Shown here in pieces: positions 1 through 7,699 of a stretch of 9,003 nucleotides of DNA (positions are counted from its first letter, which is position 1; every line of letters starts with the position of its first letter). Origin of the DNA: Betaproteobacteria bacterium (GTDB lineage: Bacteria; Pseudomonadota; Gammaproteobacteria; Burkholderiales; Rhodocyclaceae); assembly GCA_028868235.1 (NCBI GenBank), contig JAGWUW010000079.1, forward strand, positions 1 through 9,003, read 5' to 3'. A program made the translations under genes and the position numbers. A model generated the notes under the pieces. The model searched no databases. It was not told where the DNA came from and saw only the letters and a list, made by a program, of their open reading frames with translations.

Positions 1-216
1 ATTCTGCGCGGCGTATCGTTGCTCGGCGTCGATTCCGGCTATATCCGCGAGCCCTACAGAAGTGGCGTCTGGCAGCGCCTGGCGACCGATTTGCGACCAC
101 CGCATTTGGCCTCGATGTCGCGTCGGATTGCTTTCGATGCCTTGCCGGCGATTTTCGACGAATACGTCGCCGGGCACGCCAAGGGGCGTGTTGTTGTGGA
201 TATTGCCGGAGGCTGA
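1..216 (+). CDS. C-terminal end of a YhdH/AcuI-type oxidoreductase (5' truncated by window edge)
   Basis: Only the last 71 codons are visible, read in frame from base 1 (ILRGVSLLGVDS...) to TGA at 214-216. The fragment resembles the end of the YhdH/AcuI subgroup of medium-chain dehydrogenases. It has an ILRGVSLLGVDS strand and turn, then a helix with WQRLATDL, and it ends in GRVVVDI, the usual last beta strand of the family. Known members are NADPH-dependent, lack the structural zinc, and AcuI reduces acryloyl-CoA to propionyl-CoA. The Rossmann nucleotide-binding core lies outside the window, so cofactor and substrate cannot be judged here. The next gene starts one base after this stop, so the two are probably co-transcribed and translationally coupled. 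The family call is from remembered homologues; the exact substrate is inference. Confidence 0.75.
   Translation: MLRGVSLLGVDSGYIREPYRSGVWQRLATDLRPPHLASMSRRIAFDALPAIFDEYVAGHAKGRVVVDIAGG
208..212 (+). promoter_or_regulatory. Shine-Dalgarno GGAGG that fixes the GTG start at 218
   Basis: A full GGAGG lies within the last codons of the upstream oxidoreductase gene, five bases before GTG at 218-220. The same reading frame is open back to base 62, but the upstream part reads as a shadow of the oxidoreductase. The receiver domain begins only a few residues after 218. This site therefore supports the GTG start. Confidence 0.7.
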
Positions 217-217
217 T

Positions 218-1333
218 GTGGCCGAGTTGCCACACATCCTGGTTGTCGATGACTCGCGGGTGGTCAGGGTGTCTCTCATCCAACACCTCAAGGGGCATTA
301 CGAGGTCAGGGAGGAAGGCGACGGTGAGGCGGCTTGGCAGACCCTGGTCGTCGACCATTCGATCAAGGCGGTGATCTCCGATCTGCAGATGCCCAAGTTG
401 AACGGCTACGAGTTGCTAGAGCGGCTGCGGACATCCAAGCTCAGGCGTCTCCAGCAACTGCCGTTCATTCTGGTATCAGGTGAGGAAACCGAGGAGGAAA
501 GGGCGAAAGCCAAGAGTTTGGGGGTTTCCGATTTCGTCACCAAGGGGGCTGGCGGGACTGAGCTGCTGACCCGCTTGAATAACCTGCTCAGCTTGACGAC
601 TGCGCAGGAGAACCTGGAGGCCGACCGCGAGCGTCTGGTTCAGGACCCGGTGAGCGGATTGTTCACGAGAAAGTATCTGGAAATGCAGGCCGCCCAGGCG
701 CTGTCGCATGCGGCTCGACATGGTCTTGATGTGAGTGTCATGGTTCTCGGGTTCGACGGATTCGATAGCCTGTGCCAACGGTTGGGCGTGCAGGTGGCCG
801 AGGAAATCTGCAACCGCTTCGCCAAGATGCTGGCCGGCAAGATGCGTCACGAGGATAGCCTGGGTCATTGCGGCTTGGGGCAGTTCGCCATCGTGTCGCC
901 GGGCACGGCACCAGCTTTTTGCGCCACTTTTGCCGAGCGAGTGCGTGAAGCTGTTGAAATGGCGAAGCTGGTAATCCAGGGAGAGACGGTCGCTCTGACC
1001 GTTAGTATCGGCCTGGCTAGCGTACCGACTGACCCGGTATCCAGTGCCGCAGCCTTGCTCGATCTGGCGGGGGGACGCATGCACGTCGCCATGGGCGGCG
1101 GCGGAAATCGGACAGAATCGGGCGGCATTTCTCCGGCGACGCGGCCGATATCGATCAACCACGCCCTGGAATTGCTGGCTGGGAATCGGGTAGAACCGGT
1201 TGTTCCGCATCTGCATTCGCTGGGCGAGCGGCTGATGCCTTTATTGCAACTGATTAATAAGGAATTGGGGTTGGATCTGCCGCTGGCAGAAATCGAACGC
1301 CGTTTGAGTGAACGGAAATTACAAAAAAATTAG
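218..1333 (+). CDS. Response regulator: receiver domain plus degenerate GGDEF domain with intact I-site
   Basis: A 371-residue cytoplasmic protein. Residues 5-125 form a receiver domain with all key residues: acidic pair D11/D12, phospho-acceptor D55 (in SDLQMP), S87 and K109. Residues 140-298 form a GGDEF-type fold: the DPVSGLFTRKYL entry motif (143-154), an LTVSIGLAS strand (260-268), then a helix. The active site is degraded. The signature is GLGQF (219-223) where GGDEF is expected, and the first metal-binding Asp of the DxD-F motif is Gly178 (GFDGF). In contrast, RHED (210-213) sits exactly five residues before the signature, as the RxxD inhibitory c-di-GMP site does in PleD. A C-terminal extension of about 70 residues (299-371) looks helical and is unassigned. 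Diguanylate cyclase activity is therefore unlikely; c-di-GMP binding or a protein-interaction role is inferred. No partner histidine kinase is in the window. Confidence 0.88.
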   Translation: MAELPHILVVDDSRVVRVSLIQHLKGHYEVREEGDGEAAWQTLVVDHSIKAVISDLQMPKLNGYELLERLRTSKLRRLQQLPFILVSGEETEEERAKAKSLGVSDFVTKGAGGTELLTRLNNLLSLTTAQENLEADRERLVQDPVSGLFTRKYLEMQAAQALSHAARHGLDVSVMVLGFDGFDSLCQRLGVQVAEEICNRFAKMLAGKMRHEDSLGHCGLGQFAIVSPGTAPAFCATFAERVREAVEMAKLVIQGETVALTVSIGLASVPTDPVSSAAALLDLAGGRMHVAMGGGGNRTESGGISPATRPISINHALELLAGNRVEPVVPHLHSLGERLMPLLQLINKELGLDLPLAEIERRLSERKLQKN

Positions 1334-1380
1334 TCCGTTCAGTATTTTGTAGTGCAGGAAATCTTTTTTAGAGGGACTTT

Positions 1381-3273
1381 ATGGCGACGTACAAGGAGTT
1401 TCACCAGTATTCAATTGAAAAGCCGAATGAGTTCTGGACCGAGCAGGCCCAGCTCATCGACTGGAAGGAACCGTTCACCCAAGTGTGCGATTATTCCCGC
1501 CCGCCGTTTGCCAAATGGTTTGTCGGTGGCAAGACCAATCTGTGCCATAACGCTGTTGATCGCCATGCGGCCAAGCGTCCGGACGCGAATGCGTTGATCT
1601 TTATTTCGACCGAAACCAACGAAGAAAAGGTTTACAGCTTTGCCGAATTGCAGCGCGAAGTCGAGCGCATGGCGGCGATTTATCAGAGCCTCGGGGTCAA
1701 GCGTGGCGATCGCGTGCTGATCTATATGCCGATGATCGCCCAGGCCTGCTTTGCTATTCTGGCGGCCACCCGTATCGGTGCCATCCACTCGGTTGTGTTT
1801 GGCGGCTTCGCCTCTGGTTCCCTGGCTACCCGTATCGACGATGCCAAACCAGTGCTGATCGTGTCCTCCGATGCCGGCATGCGCGGTGGTAAAGCGGTTC
1901 CCTACAAGCACCTGCTGGATGAGGCCATTGAGTTGGCCGAGAATAAGCCCGCCAAGGTGTTGATGATTGATCGCGGCTTGGACAAGGGATTCAACAAGGT
2001 CGCTGATCGTGATGTCGATTACGCCACACTACGCGCCCAATTCATGGACGCCAAGGTGCCGTGCGAGTGGATGGAGTCGAACGAACCGTCCTACATCCTG
2101 TACACCTCGGGTACGACGGGCAAGCCAAAGGGCGTGCAGCGTGATACCGGCGGTTACGCTGTGGCGCTGGCCTCCACCATGAAGCATATCTACTGTGGCG
2201 GCGAAGGCGAAACCTTCTTCTCTACATCGGATATCGGCTGGGTGGTTGGTCACTCCTATATCATCTACGGTCCGCTGATTGCAGGCATGGCCACGGTCAT
2301 GTACGAGGGCACGCCGCTGCGCCCGGATGCTGGCATCTGGTGGCAGATCGTCGAAAAGTACAAGGTCAACGTGATGTTCTCTGCGCCGACCGCCGCACGC
2401 GTCCTGAAGAAACAGGATCCGGCCTACATGCACAAGTATGACCTATCGTCGCTGAAGCACATTTTCATGGCCGGTGAGCCGCTCGACCAGCCGACGCACG
2501 AGTGGTTCATGGGGGAACTGGGCATTCCGGTCATCGACAACTACTGGCAGACCGAAACCGGCTGGCCAATGCTGGCTGCCCTGCCGGGCGTCGAGAAGAC
2601 CCCGATCAAATACGGTTCGCCGTCCTTCCCGGTTTACGGCTATAACTTACAGATTTTCCGCGAGGATGGGTCGGTGTGCGGTCCCAACGAAAAGGGCATT
2701 GCTGCCGTCATTCCTCCGCTGCCGCCGGGCTGCCTGTCCACCGTCTGGGGCCAGGATGATCGTTTCGTCTCCACTTACTTCACCCTGTTCAAGGAACCGC
2801 TGGTCTATTCCTCCTACGACTGGGCGATAAAGGACGAAGACGGTTATTTCACCATCCTCGGCCGCACCGACGACGTGATCAATGTCGCCGGTCATCGTCT
2901 GGGTACACGTGAAATCGAGGAAGCGATCCAAGCTCATTCCGCTATCGCTGAAGTTGCCGTGGTTGGTGTTGAAGACAAGCTGAAGGGGCAGATGCCTATG
3001 GCGTTCGCTGTCGTCAAGGATGCCTCCAAGATCGCTACGCCGGATTTGGTCAAGGCATTGGAGAAGGAAGTATTCGCCACGGTCGACGGTATCTTGGGTG
3101 CCATCGCGCGTCCGGCCAGGGTGCACTTTGTTACCGGTCTGCCAAAGACCCGCTCCGGCAAGATGCTGCGTCGTTCGCTGCAGGCGCTGGCCGAAGGTCG
3201 TGATCCCGGCGATCTGACCACCATCGAGGATCCGTCCACCCTCGAGCAGATCAAGAAGGCCTTGGTCAGCTAA
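1381..3273 (+). CDS. prpE: Propionyl-CoA synthetase (propionate--CoA ligase)
   Basis: A 630-residue AMP-forming acyl-CoA synthetase that activates propionate with ATP and CoA to propionyl-CoA via propionyl-AMP in the cytoplasm. Length matches PrpE (about 630), and not acetyl-CoA synthetase (about 650). The phosphate-binding motif YTSGTTGKPKG is at 241-251 and is followed by VQRDTGGYAVAL, which I recognise as PrpE-typical. The adenylate motif NYWQTETGW spans 387-395, the hinge region GRTDDVINVAGHRLGTREIEE starts at 494, and the catalytic lysine of PKTRSGKMLRR is K594. In this family that lysine is the one silenced by acylation. GAGG six bases before the ATG is a good ribosome site. The other 2-methylcitrate cycle genes are not nearby; the upstream oxidoreductase may also make propionyl-CoA. 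The gap from the response regulator is 47 bases with no terminator, so read-through is possible. A terminator follows the gene. Confidence 0.93.
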   Translation: MATYKEFHQYSIEKPNEFWTEQAQLIDWKEPFTQVCDYSRPPFAKWFVGGKTNLCHNAVDRHAAKRPDANALIFISTETNEEKVYSFAELQREVERMAAIYQSLGVKRGDRVLIYMPMIAQACFAILAATRIGAIHSVVFGGFASGSLATRIDDAKPVLIVSSDAGMRGGKAVPYKHLLDEAIELAENKPAKVLMIDRGLDKGFNKVADRDVDYATLRAQFMDAKVPCEWMESNEPSYILYTSGTTGKPKGVQRDTGGYAVALASTMKHIYCGGEGETFFSTSDIGWVVGHSYIIYGPLIAGMATVMYEGTPLRPDAGIWWQIVEKYKVNVMFSAPTAARVLKKQDPAYMHKYDLSSLKHIFMAGEPLDQPTHEWFMGELGIPVIDNYWQTETGWPMLAALPGVEKTPIKYGSPSFPVYGYNLQIFREDGSVCGPNEKGIAAVIPPLPPGCLSTVWGQDDRFVSTYFTLFKEPLVYSSYDWAIKDEDGYFTILGRTDDVINVAGHRLGTREIEEAIQAHSAIAEVAVVGVEDKLKGQMPMAFAVVKDASKIATPDLVKALEKEVFATVDGILGAIARPARVHFVTGLPKTRSGKMLRRSLQALAEGRDPGDLTTIEDPSTLEQIKKALVS

Positions 3274-3295
3274 ATTTTGCTGCCTGGTTTGCCAC

Positions 3296-3326
3296 AACCC
3301 GTCGATGCAAGTCGGCGGGTTTTTTT
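3296..3326 (+). terminator. Rho-independent terminator of prpE
   Basis: A 10-bp stem (AACCCGTCGA at 3296-3305 pairing with TCGGCGGGTT at 3312-3321, one G-U pair) has a six-base loop TGCAAG. It is followed by a T run through 3326. It lies 22 bases after the prpE stop, so it should end transcription before the ppx operon promoter. Confidence 0.88.
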
Positions 3327-3361
3327 ATTGCCTGACTGTAGGAATGGGGCTCTGTGGCGGG

Positions 3362-3370
3362 TGGTAGAAT
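3362..3370 (+). promoter_or_regulatory. Extended -10 promoter for the ppx-mla operon
   Basis: TGGTAGAAT matches the extended -10 element TGnTATAAT with one mismatch. It lies just after the prpE terminator and 35 bases before the ATG at 3405. No convincing -35 hexamer sits 16-18 bases upstream, which is tolerated at extended -10 promoters. Transcription would begin near 3377, giving a leader of about 28 bases. This is a pattern call only. Confidence 0.5.
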
Positions 3371-3404
3371 GCCCGTCAATCCAAGCAACCTGTCGTTTTT
3401 ACCG

Positions 3405-4907
3405 ATGATTTACGAGACCGTCGCTGCCGTCGACCTGGGTTCCAACAGTTTCCGTTTGCAAGTCGGGCGTGTAGTCGATGACCAAATCTATACGCTGGAT
3501 TCGATGAAGGAGCCGGTGCGTCTGGCTTCCGGCTTGACGCAGGATAAGCGCCTCGATGCGGCGGCACAGGCCCGGGCGCTGGATGGATTGCGGCGTTTCG
3601 GGGAGCGACTGCGCGGCCTCGATGGAGGCGCTGTTCGTGCCGTGGCTACCAATACCCTGCGCGTCGCGAAGAATGCCGGCGAATTCCTGCCGCTGGCCGA
3701 GGAGGCTCTTGGTTTCCCGATCGAGGTCATCGCGGGCCGCGAAGAAGCGCGTCTAATTTATATCGGTGCCTCGCATTCGCTGCCGATGGCGTCGCACAAG
3801 CGGCTGGTCGTCGATATCGGGGGCGGTTCGACCGAGTTCATTATCGGCAAGCGCCACGAACCGCAGTTGATGGAGTCGCTGTACATGGGGTGCGTCAGCT
3901 ATACGCTGCGCTTTTTCCCTGATCGTAAAATCGACCGCAAGCGTCTGCGCGAAGCCCAGATTGCCGCAGCCAAGGAAATCGAACTGATTGCTCATGACTA
4001 CCAGCGCGTGGGCTGGAAGGAAGCGGTCGGTTCCTCTGGTTCGGCGCGGGCGATTGCGGATGTCCTGGAGCTTAACGGGCTTAATCCGAATGGCGAAAGC
4101 GGTATCACGCGAGTCGGCCTCGACAAACTGTGCTCCCTGCTGATCAAGGCTGGTTCGGCAGAAGCGCTGGATTTGCCCGGTATCAAGGGGGATCGCCTGC
4201 CGGTATTTCCGGGCGGCGTCGCCATTATGTCGGCTATTTTCGAAGAGTTGGGTATCGAGCGGATGTCCTATGCCGATGGGGCGCTGCGCCTTGGCGTGCT
4301 CTACGACCTGCTCGGGCGTTTCCATCACCACGACATGCGCGATTCGACCGTCACGCAGTTCCGGCGTCGCTATCAGGTTGAGGGCGACCAGGTCGAGCGC
4401 GTGGAAGCGACGGCCTTGTCGGCTTTGACGCAGACCTCTGGCGGTGCGCCATCGGAAGCAGATGTCCAGTTCTTATCCTGGGCCTGCCGACTGCACGAGA
4501 TCGGTATTTCGGTGGCGCACAACGCCTATCATAAGCACGGCGCCTATATTTTGACCTATGCCGATATGCCGGGCTTTTCCAAGAAGGATCAGGCGCGTCT
4601 GGCCATGCTGGTGCTCGGTCACCGTGGCAAGCTGGAAAAACTTGGGGGCATCCCCGCTACCGATAGCGCCTGGAATCTGATCTTCTGCCTGCGCCTTGCG
4701 GTACTCCTGCATCGCACGCGGGATGACCGCGCCTTGCCAGCCTGGCGGGTGGAACGCACCGCTGATGGTTACCAGCTGGACTTGCCGGCTGACTGGCTCG
4801 CGGCCAATCCGTGGACGGCGGCGGCGTTTGGTGAGGAAGCTGTGGTCTGGAAACAACTGGGTCGGGAGTACCTGGTCAGGTCGAAGCCGGCGAGGAAAAC
4901 GGCGTGA
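3405..4907 (+). CDS. ppx: Exopolyphosphatase of the Ppx/GppA family
   Basis: With the start at 3405 this is 500 residues, within the normal size for proteobacterial Ppx. It should release orthophosphate from the ends of polyphosphate chains (or hydrolyse pppGpp) in the cytoplasm. The actin-like ATPase-fold half shows AAVDLGSNSFRL (7-18), NTLRVAKNA (83-91), the GREEARLIYIG segment with catalytic glutamate (111-121), DIGGGSTE (137-144), and YADGALRLGVLYDLL (289-303). The C-terminal half (about 315-500) is HD-like, with LHEIG at 363-367 and further histidines at 372, 376 and 378. Upstream in-frame starts at 3354 (GTG) and 3369 (ATG) exist, and 3369 has a weak GGGTGG before it. I prefer 3405 because the protein then begins, as homologues do, a few residues before AAVDLGSNS, and because 3369 lies inside the predicted -10 box. 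No clear Shine-Dalgarno precedes 3405. The stop overlaps the next start by four bases. Confidence 0.92.
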   Translation: MIYETVAAVDLGSNSFRLQVGRVVDDQIYTLDSMKEPVRLASGLTQDKRLDAAAQARALDGLRRFGERLRGLDGGAVRAVATNTLRVAKNAGEFLPLAEEALGFPIEVIAGREEARLIYIGASHSLPMASHKRLVVDIGGGSTEFIIGKRHEPQLMESLYMGCVSYTLRFFPDRKIDRKRLREAQIAAAKEIELIAHDYQRVGWKEAVGSSGSARAIADVLELNGLNPNGESGITRVGLDKLCSLLIKAGSAEALDLPGIKGDRLPVFPGGVAIMSAIFEELGIERMSYADGALRLGVLYDLLGRFHHHDMRDSTVTQFRRRYQVEGDQVERVEATALSALTQTSGGAPSEADVQFLSWACRLHEIGISVAHNAYHKHGAYILTYADMPGFSKKDQARLAMLVLGHRGKLEKLGGIPATDSAWNLIFCLRLAVLLHRTRDDRALPAWRVERTADGYQLDLPADWLAANPWTAAAFGEEAVVWKQLGREYLVRSKPARKTA

Positions 4908-6010
4908 GCGATATTCCCCGCTTGCGAGTCGAGTCGGGGAGGGTCGTTTTGTCCGGCGCCTGGACGTTGGCGGAAATGTTGCCGATGCTGGAGTCGTTGC
5001 AATCCGCTCTGGGGGGATTGCCAGCGGCCGGCCAGCATTGGGATTTGACCGCGTTGACCCGTCTCGATAGCGCCGCCGCGGTCCTGCTCTGGCGCACCTG
5101 GCATGGCGCCTGGCCTGCCAGTCTGGAAATTGGCGAGATGCACCGGCAAGTGATCGTCAGGGTTGCCGAGTTGCCGCAGGAAATGCCGGCGCAACCCGTG
5201 GCGCGGGTCCATCTGCCCGAATTCGTCGGGCGTTTGCTCCTCAAGGCTGCCGCCAACCTGCGCGGCATGATCGCGCTATTTGGACAGTTGCTGCTGGATG
5301 GCAACTATCTGCTCAGCCATCCAAGGGACATTCCTTGGCGCGAATTTACCGCCAATGTTTACAAGGCTGGTCTGCTGGCCTTGCCGGTCACTGCTCTGGT
5401 CGGTTTTCTGATCGGGGTGACGATCAGCTACCTATCGGCGTTGCAGCTAAAGAGCTTCGGCGCTGAATTGTTCATCGTCAATATTCTGGGTATTTCGATT
5501 ATTCGCGAACTGGGGCCGGTGCTGGTCGCGGTCTTGGTCGCTGGCCGCTCGGGCTCGGCAATGACGGCGCAAATCGGGGTGATGCGGGTGACTGAGGAAA
5601 TCGATGCCCTGTCGACAATGGGGGTTTCGCGCAGTATCCGCGTTGTGCTGCCAAAAATCCTTGGATTGACCGTGGCAATGCCCTTGCTGGTGCTGTGGAC
5701 ATCGGCAGTGGCGCTACTTGGCGGCATGCTGGCGGCCCTGCTACAGCTGGATTTGTCGCTGGTCTATTTTCTCGAAAATCTGCCACGCGCCGTGCCGGTG
5801 GCCAACCTGCTGATCGGCCTGGGCAAGGGCTTCGTCTTCGGCTTCGTAATCGCGCTCGTCGCCTGCCATTTCGGGTTGCATGTGAAGCCCAATACCGAGA
5901 GCCTGTCGGCCAATACGACCAGTGCCGTGGTGACGGCGATTACCACAGTCATCCTGGCTGATGCTGTTTTCGCTATCTTTACCCGGCAAATAGGGGTCCC
6001 GCAGCTATGA
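4904..6010 (+). CDS. mlaE: MlaE-type lipid ABC transporter permease with an N-terminal STAS (MlaB-like) domain
   Basis: A 368-residue inner-membrane protein. Residues 1-95 look like a STAS domain: alternating strands and helices, with the conserved LDSAAAV turn (54-60) where MlaB-type STAS proteins have DSAG. From about 105 it is an MlaE permease: an interface helix, then several hydrophobic segments (about 154-176, 190-215, 253-283, 298-322, 340-360). The family signature EEIDALSTMGV lies at 231-241, in the cytoplasmic coupling region that meets the ATPase. In the E. coli Mla system the STAS subunit MlaB is separate; here it is fused to the permease. The start is GTG, overlapping the ppx stop (GTGA), with GAGGA seven bases upstream. 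The stop overlaps the next ATG (ATGA). The fusion may be an earlier-described architecture in other MCE systems; its regulatory effect is inference. Confidence 0.9.
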   Translation: MSDIPRLRVESGRVVLSGAWTLAEMLPMLESLQSALGGLPAAGQHWDLTALTRLDSAAAVLLWRTWHGAWPASLEIGEMHRQVIVRVAELPQEMPAQPVARVHLPEFVGRLLLKAAANLRGMIALFGQLLLDGNYLLSHPRDIPWREFTANVYKAGLLALPVTALVGFLIGVTISYLSALQLKSFGAELFIVNILGISIIRELGPVLVAVLVAGRSGSAMTAQIGVMRVTEEIDALSTMGVSRSIRVVLPKILGLTVAMPLLVLWTSAVALLGGMLAALLQLDLSLVYFLENLPRAVPVANLLIGLGKGFVFGFVIALVACHFGLHVKPNTESLSANTTSAVVTAITTVILADAVFAIFTRQIGVPQL

Positions 6011-6762
6011 GCGAGCCGCCGGTTATCGAATTGGATGGGGTATACACCAGTTTTCGTGGCCACCCCGTGCATCGCGATCTGGCTTTGCGGGTGGACGAAG
6101 GGCAGATCGTCGGGCTGCTCGGTGGTTCGGGCAGCGGCAAGACCACCTTGTTGCGCGAAATTCTTGGTCTGCATCGGCCAGATGCGGGCATGGTTCGTCT
6201 GTTCGGTGTCGATCTGAACGAGCCAGATGTCCAGTTGCAGCGCAATCTGCGCCGCCGTCTTGGGATGCTCTTCCAGCACGGCGCATTATTCTCCGCCTTG
6301 TCGGTATTCGACAATATCGCTTTTCCGCTGCGTGAATTGCGCTGCCTTGATGGGGACTGGATTCGCCGACTAGTGCACCTCAAGCTGGCGATGGTCGGCC
6401 TAGGGGAGGGGCATGGCAAGCTGATGCCGGCCGAGTTGTCTGGCGGCATGGTTAAGCGAGTGGCGCTGGCCCGGGCCTTGGCGCTCGAGCCCGAACTACT
6501 GCTGCTCGACGAGCCGACCGCCGGCCTCGACCCCGATCGGAGTCAGAATTTCGTCGAACTGATTGGCGATCTGCAGCGTGAACTAGGCCTGACCGTGATC
6601 ATGGTCACCCACGACCTGAATACTCTGGCCGGATTGGCGACACATGTTGCCGTACTGGCCGATCACCACATCATTGCCTACGGAACTAGGGCGGAGATCA
6701 TGACCATCGATCATCCCTTCGTCACCGGGTTTTTTGGCGCAGATCGCCGGAAGCTGCTTTAA
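6007..6762 (+). CDS. mlaF: MlaF-type ATP-binding subunit of the MCE lipid transporter
   Basis: A 251-residue ABC ATPase that should power lipid movement through the MlaE-type permease on the cytoplasmic face. Walker A is GGSGSGKT (39-46), the Q-loop is around FQHGALFS (89-96), the signature is LSGGM (144-148), Walker B is LLLLDEP (164-170), the D-loop is AGLDP, and the switch histidine is H202 in THDLN. ELSGGMxKRVALARAL and the FQxGALF segment are typical of the MlaF/Mkl branch as opposed to importers. All catalytic residues are present. The gene overlaps the permease stop by four bases and is followed after nine bases by the MCE-protein gene. Confidence 0.93.
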   Translation: MSEPPVIELDGVYTSFRGHPVHRDLALRVDEGQIVGLLGGSGSGKTTLLREILGLHRPDAGMVRLFGVDLNEPDVQLQRNLRRRLGMLFQHGALFSALSVFDNIAFPLRELRCLDGDWIRRLVHLKLAMVGLGEGHGKLMPAELSGGMVKRVALARALALEPELLLLDEPTAGLDPDRSQNFVELIGDLQRELGLTVIMVTHDLNTLAGLATHVAVLADHHIIAYGTRAEIMTIDHPFVTGFFGADRRKLL

Positions 6763-6771
6763 TTACTACCA

Positions 6772-7698
6772 ATGGAAAACAAGTCGCATGCCTTTGCTGC
6801 CGGACTCTTTGCCCTATTTCTCGGGTTGGCGGCGATACTTGCCCTCTACTGGTTGGGTGGCAGTCGTGACGAGTCGCACGACTACATCGTCGTTACCAAG
6901 CAGAACATTGGTGGGTTGAATCCGCAGGCACAGGTGCGTTATCGCGGTATCCGGGTTGGTAAGGTCAGCGACATTCGCCTCGATCCGGACGATTACAGCA
7001 ATATCCTGGTCACCATCTCGGTGAACGAGAATGTACCGCTGACTACCGGTACCGTAGCCAAGCTGAATTACCAGGGGGTGACTGGGCTGGCTCACATTCT
7101 TTTGCTGGAAACCGGTAAGGATAGTGCACCATTGGTACCGAACGACGAATCGCCGCCACGTATCACCATGATTCCGTCGCTGCTGGACGAACTGGGTGAA
7201 ACCGGTACCGCGACGCTCAAGCAGGCGCGGCAATTGATGAGCAGCGCCAATGCCTTACTCAACGACGAAAACCGGGCGCATCTGAGTGCGACGCTGTCCA
7301 ACCTGGAAAGTGCTTCGGCCAATCTGAAACCGGCTCTGGAAAACCTCAATGCCACGCTGGTTCAGGTCAAGAAGGTGCTCGACGACCGCAATGTGAAAAA
7401 CCTTTCGCAGGCTGCCGGGGAGGTCGGGCCGCTACTGACGGAGTCGCGTGTCCTGATCGGTAAGATGCAGGCGGCGACTGACAAACTTGATGTCGCTATC
7501 GGAGATGCGTCGGCCGGTGGTACTTCCGCCCTGATGCCGCGCTTGAATGAGCTGGCCCAGGACTTTTCACTGACCTCACGTCAACTGAGCCGGGTGCTGC
7601 GCATTCTGGAAGATACGCCGCAGGGCTTGGTATTCGGTGTGCCGTCGCAGGCACCGGGGCCGGGGGAAGCCGGATTTGCTCCTGGCGGGGGTAACTGA
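6772..7698 (+). CDS. mlaD: MlaD-type MCE-domain protein, membrane anchored, with long helical tail
   Basis: A 308-residue substrate-binding component. One N-terminal membrane helix (about 8-28) anchors it in the inner membrane with the rest in the periplasm. One MCE domain spans about 38-115, with the family motif VRYRGIRVGKVSDIRL (55-70) and the LNYQGVTGLAHILL strand (98-111). IPSLLDEL (134-141) then leads into a long, mostly helical stretch to about 282, rich in evenly spaced leucines and alanines. The tail ends in PQGLVFGVP and PGPGEAGF, endings seen in this family. E. coli MlaD is only about 183 residues, so the helical tail is extra and could extend an oligomeric channel across the periplasm (inference). 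No Shine-Dalgarno is found at proper spacing: the nearest GGAAG is 18 bases upstream, so the gene probably relies on coupling to mlaF. Confidence 0.9.
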   Translation: MENKSHAFAAGLFALFLGLAAILALYWLGGSRDESHDYIVVTKQNIGGLNPQAQVRYRGIRVGKVSDIRLDPDDYSNILVTISVNENVPLTTGTVAKLNYQGVTGLAHILLLETGKDSAPLVPNDESPPRITMIPSLLDELGETGTATLKQARQLMSSANALLNDENRAHLSATLSNLESASANLKPALENLNATLVQVKKVLDDRNVKNLSQAAGEVGPLLTESRVLIGKMQAATDKLDVAIGDASAGGTSALMPRLNELAQDFSLTSRQLSRVLRILEDTPQGLVFGVPSQAPGPGEAGFAPGGGN

Positions 7699-7699
7699 C

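Noticed and set aside
62..217. In-frame upstream extension of the response regulator to base 62
   Set aside because: It overlaps the oxidoreductase coding end, the residues resemble no receiver-domain N-terminus, and GGAGG at 208-212 points to GTG 218.
476..1216. 246-codon minus-strand reading frame opposite the response regulator
   Set aside because: It is a shadow of the high-G+C coding strand; the product is rich in Arg, Gln and His with no recognisable domain, and the plus-strand protein is clear.
1334..1380. Gap before prpE examined for a promoter or terminator
   Set aside because: No hairpin with T run and no convincing -35/-10 pair was found; TTGAGT at 1304 has only a poor -10 at the right distance.
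2647..3297. 216-codon minus-strand reading frame opposite prpE
   Set aside because: It lies across conserved PrpE motifs on the other strand and has no family features or ribosome site.
3753..4331. 192-codon minus-strand reading frame opposite ppx
   Set aside because: It is antisense to conserved Ppx motifs and shows no domain pattern.
7081..7210. Repeated GGTACC/ACCGGTA words in mlaD as a possible regulatory repeat
   Set aside because: They are short, within coding sequence, unevenly spaced and explained by Thr-Gly and Val-Pro codons.
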